DNA of 64,000 nucleotides from Parastagonospora avenae f. sp. tritici 18332-5 (lineage: Eukaryota > Ascomycota > Dothideomycetes > Pleosporales > Phaeosphaeriaceae), in assembly GCA_022559985.1 (NCBI GenBank), contig JAFJTR010000048.1:1-64000 (forward strand). The letters are read 5' to 3'. Shown here piece after piece: positions 57,388-64,000 of the stretch (positions are counted from its first letter, which is position 1; every line of letters starts with the position of its first letter). A program made the position numbers and the translations under genes. Under the pieces are notes generated by a model. That model saw nothing but the letters and a program-made list of their open reading frames with translations, was not told where the DNA came from and did no database searches.

Positions 57388-60147
57388 ATGGCATCGGGAC
57401 GTGCGACAAGCCAAACGCCGGTTCCGACCACCGAGACTGCTGAGTCGGCCGGCGCATCGTCCACCGTCTCTGCAGCAGAATGGGAGGGCATGCAGAGCTT
57501 GCTGAAGAATGTCTACGACTACAGAGATGCAGAGTCGGTGCCAACAGTTCTCTATTACATTGTTGCGCATACTAACACCCGTGCAGTGGCTACGACCCCA
57601 CCAAACTCTTCCAGCGCAAAGTCAACAAACGCGCGGTGCCCGACTACTACGATATCATCAAGGAGCCCATGGCCTTGAGCACAATCAAGGCGAAAGTTGC
57701 GCAAAAGGAGTACAAAAGCACCGCTGAGTTTGTGCGCGATCTCGCACTCATTCCGCACAATGCGCAGGTCTACAACCGTCAGGATTCACAGGCATATGTC
57801 GATGCGCTCGACGTCAAGAAAGTCATTTTGCAAGAGCTGCAGCGACTAGTAGACGAGAAGGTCATCCCACAGTCCGTCGCAACGTTGCCATACCTGGGCG
57901 AGATTCCGGAGCAAGACCCATTGTTGCCAGAAGAGGAGGAAGAGGACGATGAGGAGGAAGATGAGGAGGAACTTGAAGTTGACGAAGAAGAGGACGACGA
58001 AGAGGAAGACGAGGGCAAGCGCAAGCGAAGACGAGGCGCACGGTCTACAGCAGCGATCAGTAAACGTGAGGGCAGGGAGAGAGCGAAGGTCGACGAGAAG
58101 GCCGATGACCCAGAGTCGAGGAAGAAGCGCGGACGACCGCCGCGTGTCGACACGCCAATGGAAGCCCGCATCAAGACGATCATGAAGGGCATTCGCAAGC
58201 CTAGGAATAAAGCGAACAAACTCATGGTCAGCGCGTTCGAACGTGTGCCGGACAAGGCCGTCATGCCCGAGTACCATGCGGAGATCAAGAACCCAATGGC
58301 CATGGACATCTTGAAGCGGAAGTTGAAACGGAAGAAGTACAACTCTGTGGACCACTTCATGGTCGATGTCGAGCTCATGTTTGAAAATGCAAAGCAATAC
58401 AATGAGGAGGAGAGCCAGATCTACCAAGACGCAGTCCATTTGCAGAAGGAGGCTCGGAAGATTGCCAAAGCCGAGAAAGAGAAGCCCGACACCGACTTCG
58501 TCATGGAGGAAGGCCGCATACCCATGCCCAACGGTATCCTGCACAACGGTGAACTTTGGAAGGTTGGCGACTGGGTGCACATTCAAAACGCAAACGACCT
58601 CACGAAGCCCATTGTTGCTCAGATCTATCGTACGTGGCAAGATGCGGATGGCGGAAAGTGGGTGAACGCATGTTGGTACTACCGCCCTGAGCAGACGGTG
58701 CATCGCTTCGACCGGCATTTTCTGGAGAACGAGGTCGTCAAGACAGGCCAGTATCGAGACCATCGCATTGACGAGGTTGTGGACCGATGTTTCGTCATGT
58801 TCGTGACGAGGTACAACAAGGGCCGGCCACGCGACTTCCCTCAGGACAAAGAGATTTACGTGTGCGAAGCGCGCTACAACGAGGAAAATCACAAGCTCAA
58901 CAAGATCAAGACGTGGGCTAGTTGCTTACCCGATGAGGTGCGAGACAAGGACTACGTTATGGACCTATTCGATGCGCCACGGAAGCTGAAGAAGAACCCA
59001 AGTCCAATCGCGTACATGCTCAAGGATGATCAAAAAGAGGACGACGACCTTCCCAAGCCAGAGTGGGGTGCTGAGAATGCACCCCCCAAGATTGGCGCTG
59101 TTCATCGAAGGCCTCGCGATCCTAAGGTAAGGCTGTCTCTGTTGTAGTATGTGACCGAAGCTAACATATCCTCAGGACTCTCCACCACCAGAGCCCACGC
59201 CTCCTCCGCCACCAACACCTCCTCCGGCACCCGCGCTACCCACGCCGACTCTGCCCACTGCTTCCTCGCACGGTTTCGAATCATCTCGAAATTATCCCAT
59301 TGCACAGGCACCAGCGATCTCACCAATGCCTGCCCCTACACCTCAGCAACACCACGCCTCAGTGGCCTACACACCCTCACATCAATCGCAATATCTCTCT
59401 CACTCCCAGTCACCCGCTCCGCACGCCCATCAGCAATCAGCTCAGGCGCCTGCGTACCAGGCCATCACACCACATGTGCCCTTCACTCCACAACCTGCAG
59501 CATCTATGCAGTCATATCAGACCCCGCGTCCAGTGCCCGGGTACCAGCAGCCATACGCTCAGCAACCACCCAGCGGCTACAAGGTCCCTCAGGCGGTCGA
59601 AGTGTTTATACTCAGCGACCACGCCAACCTCAGCATACCACAAGAGGTTCGCGAGCAGTTCCAGCGCGATGAGAAAGGTCGGGTACTTTTCTTCACTGCA
59701 CCGCCACTCAATGTCGAACAACCTCTTACGAAGAACGGCCGGGCCCTAGGCCATTCTGCCCGGTACCTCGCTGCCAAAGCTAAGAAAGACGCAATCAAGG
59801 CGGGAAAGCGGAAGGCGGGGGAGGCTGGTGCTACGGAGCGCGAACAGGCTGCGAAGAAGGCGAAGACAGACGCGGAAGAGAACTTCAAACGTGCTGTATC
59901 TGAGCTTGGAGCCAAGGCGCTAAAGGCACTTGAGGACCAACTCGCAGCTGCTACAAAGGCGGAACTCGAGGCTTCCTTCAACAGCAAGACAAAAGAGGGT
60001 CTGTCCAAAGTCCTGGATCAGCTTACCGAAGCACAAAAACTTGCCATCCAGCAGAAGATGGAGCGTGAGCTGCATGTTCTCGAGCGCGAGGCAGCAAAGA
60101 GGACGGCTGTGACGGGTATGACTGCTAGGCTGGAGGAGAAGATTTGA
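57388..60147 (+). CDS. RSC1: RSC1/RSC2-like chromatin-remodelling subunit (two bromodomains plus BAH)
   Basis: Three exons (57388-57533, 57587-59126 and 59176-60147) give 885 residues. Bromodomain 1 spans about 30-140 ('RAVPDYYDIIKEPMALSTI', 'LIPHNAQVYNRQDSQAY'). A long acidic Glu/Asp run and a basic AT-hook-like 'KKRGRPPR' follow. Bromodomain 2 is at about 255-355 ('MPEYHAEIKNPMAMDILK', 'MFENAKQYNEEESQIY'). A BAH domain at about 385-510 contains 'VGDWVHIQNAND', 'IYRTWQDADGGKWVNACWYY' and 'RPEQTVHRFDRHFLENEV'. The rest is a Pro/Gln-rich linker and a Lys/Ala-rich coiled tail. This order is that of Rsc1/Rsc2 in the RSC remodeller (polybromo-like), which reads acetylated nucleosomes in promoters. 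Rsc1 and Rsc2 split within yeasts, so a single RSC1/2 orthologue is expected. Confidence 0.92.
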
Positions 60148-60639
60148 TTCACATTGATATCGGTTCGGTATCTGGCGTTTTCATTTTAGTGGACATCAAT
60201 TGTTTTCATTTGGAACTGGGTTTTTGAGCAGGCTATTTAGGGTATCAATCTTCTCCAATGAGCAGCGATACGGCTATCCAATCGGTTTATCTCTTCGGCT
60301 GACTCACTAGGCGTGGCATTCTGGCACTTCCAAATTCTGGAGATTGAGCCCTTGGTATGAGGCGGTGGCTAGTAGGGACTGTGTCTTGCTGCTGATCACT
60401 ACTCAATTGTTTTAGCCACTTGTTCTATAGGCGCTTCTATACTACTTCTCTAGCAACATGTCCACACTTTGGTGTCTCGGTCCCATTTCCTGGCCTTGGG
60501 AAGACTAATTCTTGATGTGGTTAGATGGTCAGGGCTTAGCGTACGGCCTAGGCATCTGCATCTTGGTCTTCGCAGGATCTAGGCATCTACTTCTCTCTTC
60601 ACCGCTTCTTATTCTGACCAGAGAGTTTCAAGTGTGGCG
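60148..60639. other. intergenic
   Basis: 3' space of the RSC-like gene and promoter of the first F-box-like tandem gene. Nothing else is recognised. Confidence 0.4.
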
Positions 60640-61575
60640 ATGGAGACCGAAAAGCCATTTCGGTTTCTTGATCTATCTGCGGGTATGTCGGTATGCTCTA
60701 ATGTTCTTCTCAAGTAGTTAATGGTCGCTACAGAACTACGCAACCGCGTGTATAGTTTTGCCTTCGACAACGTTAGCGGACAGCGTATTCTGAGTTATAT
60801 CGATGATAACTCTAGCCGGAGCGAAGCCAATCGCCACGTCTACTACGAAGTTCAAGAATGGTTGCAGGATGGCACCGATGAGCTCGGCTTCCTGCACCTC
60901 ACTCAAGTTTGCCGGCAGATTCGCGCCGAGTACCGCCCAATCTATCTCTCCGGAAAGATCAGTGCCATGAGAATGGCCGGCGAACATCTTGTGTCCTACC
61001 TGGATGTGTTTTACCCAGGCTGGACTGATAGCAATTCACAAATTGACATGGTCGGCAACATCTTCATCACATATGTAGATGAGTTGATTTTTGATGGCAT
61101 CGACCTTCTACCACTGTCTCGCTTACTGGCCGCTGCACCCAACATGCACATTACGATGATGGGAGATGCACAATATGAAGGGCAGTACATTCAAAGCTGG
61201 TTCCTGAATAGGAAGAAATGGGCCAGACACATCACTGGAATTGAAAAATTTGAGCTCCACGGTCCATACTCGAAGGGCAGGCTCGGTCACCATCGCAGCA
61301 ATGTTCCCGAAGTTCATCTGCTTTTCAAACCAGACTACGAGTTACCATGGGTGGACTACGGGCATAATGATATCGTTATCGACTTCGACCTCGCGGAGGA
61401 CTTCCTCAACACAATCAATTTAGGCAGATTCGATGACGAAAATACGACAATATCAGTATGGCTGGGTGCGCAGAGTCGATCCTGTAATATCAAGCGCTGG
61501 CAGTGGATGTGGGGACCTGAGACGTACTGGGGAGAAGAGCCTGGTTTTGATGTTAGCCCAGTATCGCCTTTGTAG
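60640..61575 (+). CDS. F-box-like tandem family protein, copy 1
   Basis: Exon 1 (60640-60682) encodes METEKPFRFLDLSA, and exon 2 (60734-61575) continues ELRNRVYSFAFD; the whole is 294 residues. The text FLDLSA-ELRN-VY-FA is the fungal variant of an F-box-like N-terminus (LPxELRNxIY), and the next conserved block is 'LTQVCRQIRAEYRPIYLS'. These proteins are usually undescribed; the N-terminus may bind a Skp1-like adaptor, but this is inference. The exon pattern, phase and first-exon size are the same as in the neighbouring copy, so the two arose by tandem duplication. The middle and C-terminal parts are not recognised but share 'LPWVDY' with copy 2. Starting at an internal ATG at 60721 would miss the conserved first exon. 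Confidence 0.8.
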
Positions 61576-61779
61576 ACAATGTTGACGGGTTTTCGCACTG
61601 GGACCAAAAGTGGGGTGTATGGCAGTGAAGGATATCTTGGAATCTCGATATGGTTAGATCCCTAAGCTGAAACATATGAATTTAGCGTCTCCGAGGTCTT
61701 GGGAATGCGCACTTCTCTCTTCACCTACAACCTAACTTCCAGTCACGCAGTCGTCACTTGCAGACACCACGACCTTACC

Positions 61780-62679
61780 ATGAAGTCTGAAAGACCTTTC
61801 CGATTTCTTGATCTGTCCGCAGGTTTGTGGGCGCTGTGAATCACAATAACGACGCTCATTGCTGTTACAGAATTGCGAAACCACGTGTACTCCTTTGCAT
61901 TTGAAATCGCCTACGACCGCTTCGAAACCAGCAAAGGCAAGGATTGGTGTGACGAAGAAAGCAACCCAAGTCCTGAGGAATTTAGCTACGACGACATCGG
62001 ATATGGGAGGGACGACGATACACTAAAATTCCTTCATCTTAATCAAGTATGTCGACAAATCCGCAACGAATATAGGCCAATATATTTGAGTCCTACAAAC
62101 CCCACAGGAGTGCGGTCTGAACATCTCGTGATTTTCTTGGACACGTTCTACGCTGGCTGGAACGACCCTGGCGTGGACAAAAGCAAGATGTCTGGAAACA
62201 TCCGCATCATGCATCTAGCTATGTGGCACATGGAAGGTGCTTCGCTTTTGCCGTTCATTCGCTTGCTAGCTGAAGCCCCAGGAATGACCATCTCTATCTG
62301 CGATGTAGACTCAGGGATATGGCAACATCAGCTCCAAGAGCTGTTCAAGAATAGCTCCGCATGGGCAGAGTGGCTACACGGCGTGGAAAGTGTGTCCTTT
62401 GTTTCCAATCTGGATCAGAAAATCGGTGGACTCGGTTATATCAATGAATTCCAGGTGTCTTTCCGGGCCGACTTCCAACTACCTTGGGTGGACTATGAAG
62501 GCGACGAAGATGGAGACATAACTATTGTCGAGGATCGCGCCCGTACCTTCTTCATGGATCTTGGTTTGTTTGAGCCTGGGTACGATATGGACTACTCGCT
62601 ATGGGTCCGCATGCAGACTGAGATGGGTGAGGGGCACACAAGCTGGCATTGTGTAATAGGGGAAAGCGGAGCGGTGTAA
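61780..62679 (+). CDS. F-box-like tandem family protein, copy 2
   Basis: Exon 1 (61780-61822) encodes MKSERPFRFLDLSA, and exon 2 (61871-62679) continues ELRNHVYSFAFE; 283 residues in all. Alignable blocks with copy 1 are 'FLHLNQVCRQIRNEYRPIYL', 'EHLVIFLDTFYAGW', 'LLPFIRLLAEAPGM' and 'LPWVDYEGDEDGD'. The intron is in the same phase and place. Identity outside these blocks is modest, so the duplication is not recent. Copy 1 ends only 204 bases upstream. Function is unknown beyond the F-box-like start. Confidence 0.8.
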
Positions 62680-63828
62680 GTGAGTAGGATTCCAGGGAGC
62701 GTTCTCTCATCGGTACTAAAATATGACGGGTTATTGCTGTTGGTTCTCAACTACGGCGGAAAGTGAATAAGGGTCATGTATGTAACAGTCTAAAGATATA
62801 CACAGCATTGACCGGATTTGGTTACGACGGCAAGGCTCTGTTTATACCTTCGGACACCCTAGTCCCTTTCTATCGTAAGTGACAACATGCATTTCGTTGG
62901 TCTGGTACCACGGTATACTAGAGAAAGGGTCGCTTGTATTTGAAGAAGGCCATTTATGTCACCTCGTGGAGTTCTTGGAGATATTCAACGAGAAATATAC
63001 GTCACGATCGTCGACATGGGTAGTCGTCGTGGAGGCGTCGCTGCACTGCTTCGTTCTCAAAAACGTTACTTAGATTTGAGACGACAAGCACTGTTTTCAA
63101 GTATGGTGGCGATATTGATCTACGTAGCCTCTTCGATGGTCACCGTATTCCTGTATCAGCTATGAGCATGCCTTCGTCCTCAGAGAATTAGGGCATGTCT
63201 CGCTTCATCCGCAAAATTTATGGCAGCCTCGAGAAGGCCTTCCTCACCAGTAGTGACCTGCCAATGCTAGTATGTTGAATGATTGGTAATTGTGATATGA
63301 CTTACGATTTCTCGGACTACTCCAATGATCTGGAGCTTGCAGATGTGACCTGTAGCTTAGCAGAAGACATGGTTATATTCGAAGAGGTAGAGACTGAGGT
63401 CCAATTGGTTCCAGCATCCATTCCCTCTGAACAATTGTGCATGCCAAATTCTCGGATTTGCTCATTAGCGAGTATGAAGTCTGTCATTCCATACCAGCTA
63501 TGCGGGTCCAGTAACACGCATTAAACGATGTTAATTGTGTGTAACTGTTCATGGCGGCTAATGAAGGCTGCGTGTTCCTCGGAAGGACTGTAACGCCTCG
63601 CAAGGCCGAGTGGAAAGCAAACGGGGCGTGAGAGCGTGAAGCTATACACAAGACCTCACTGCAGCAATCAATATCTACCGATTTTGTGTATAGTTTCAAG
63701 CTATCAGATCAGCAAGACTTTGTCTACCTTTCCTTCTTCAATGCTAGTCCCCAAAGTGGTTAGTCTCAAAAGAATTAGCGTTGCATCACTGCATCATAAT
63801 CCAACTCCGTCCTTTACACTCCACCTCC
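62680..63828. other. intergenic with possible relic
   Basis: Space between copies 2 and 3 of the tandem family. A weak minus-strand two-exon fragment lies at 63180-63349. Short plus-strand frames at 62879-63165 have no motif. Confidence 0.4.
63180..63349 (-). CDS. doubtful gene fragment, two small exons
   Basis: Reading 63306-63349, then a GT-AG intron (63267-63305), then 63180-63266 gives 'KLQIIGVVREI' joined to 'HWQVTTGEEGLLEAAINFAD' and 'EARHALIL' before a stop. The splice sites are good and the text is protein-like. No convincing upstream exon was found, and no family is recognised. It may be the 3' end of a small gene, a relic, or chance. Confidence 0.2.
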
Positions 63829-64000
63829 ATGGCTGATGCTCACACTATGGAGTTTGAAGCCCCGTTTCGTTTCCTTGATCTTTCTGCAGGTAACGTGGCT
63901 TGCTAGCAGCAAGGGTCATACTTACTGACAGACGAGAAAGAATTGCGTAATCATGTGTACGCGTTTTGCCGACCAAGCCGCATCCGCCGCGATGCATCCG
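63829..64000 (+). CDS. F-box-like tandem family protein, copy 3 (partial, runs off the window)
   Basis: Exon 1 (63829-63889) encodes MADAHTMEFEAPFRFLDLSA, and exon 2 from 63941 continues ELRNHVYAF before the window ends. An internal ATG at 63847 aligns better with the starts of copies 1 and 2. The intron has the same phase as in the other copies. The text after VYAF (CRPSRIRRDAS) no longer resembles the family, so the copy may be divergent or frameshifted; this cannot be settled here. Confidence 0.7.

Overview
The window looks like nuclear DNA of a filamentous ascomycete, most likely a Dothideomycete close to Pleosporales. Genes carry short introns of about 45-60 bases (GT-AG, with up to three GC-AG). 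The protein families are fungal: HET domain, COG3, RSC-type bromodomain/BAH, KGG conidiation repeats. A DHN-melanin trio (polyketide synthase, CMR1-type regulator, BRN1-type reductase) sits in one block, an arrangement known from Alternaria and Cochliobolus. Family calls rest on motifs and remembered family features; no database search was run. Exon limits were read by eye and may be off by a base or two.

Layout. 0.3-4.3 kb: a secreted kelch-like protein and an unknown multi-pass membrane protein. 5.2-18.1 kb: compact housekeeping DNA with a prenylcysteine-oxidase-like flavoprotein, a large flavin-reductase-like protein, mitochondrial ribosomal protein bL31m, a decayed Lys-rich ORF, an FMP25-like mitochondrial RCC1 protein, COG3 and prefoldin subunit 3. 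18.1-21.6 kb: gene-poor. 21.6-46.3 kb: the melanin block, with a non-reducing PKS on the minus strand, an 11.4 kb spacer with no convincing gene, CMR1 on the plus strand, a 4.4 kb spacer and BRN1. 47.1-51.1 kb: a BTB protein, uracil-DNA glycosylase with a repetitive tail, and a KGG/CON-10-like stress protein. 51.5-53.4 kb: a HET-domain pseudogene. 54.3-60.1 kb: an amino-acid transporter, an OTU1 deubiquitinase and an RSC1/2-like protein. 60.6-64.0 kb: a tandem family of F-box-like genes, the third cut by the window edge.

How the genes work together. In DHN-melanin synthesis the NR-PKS makes 1,3,6,8-tetrahydroxynaphthalene. BRN1-type reductases reduce tetra- and/or trihydroxynaphthalene. CMR1 activates both genes. 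Scytalone dehydratase is not in the window. Elsewhere, divergent gene pairs share promoters of about 280-490 bases (flavin-reductase-like/bL31m, FMP25/COG3, OTU1/RSC).

The most notable point is that the CMR1 gene keeps all its zinc fingers but reads only 383 codons. Known homologues have roughly 1,000 residues, so the whole C-terminal regulatory half seems to be missing, possibly by an internal deletion. No clearly new multi-gene system was recognised; the best candidates for follow-up are this truncated regulator, the tandem F-box-like family, the UNG tail repeats and the unexplained 11 kb spacer.
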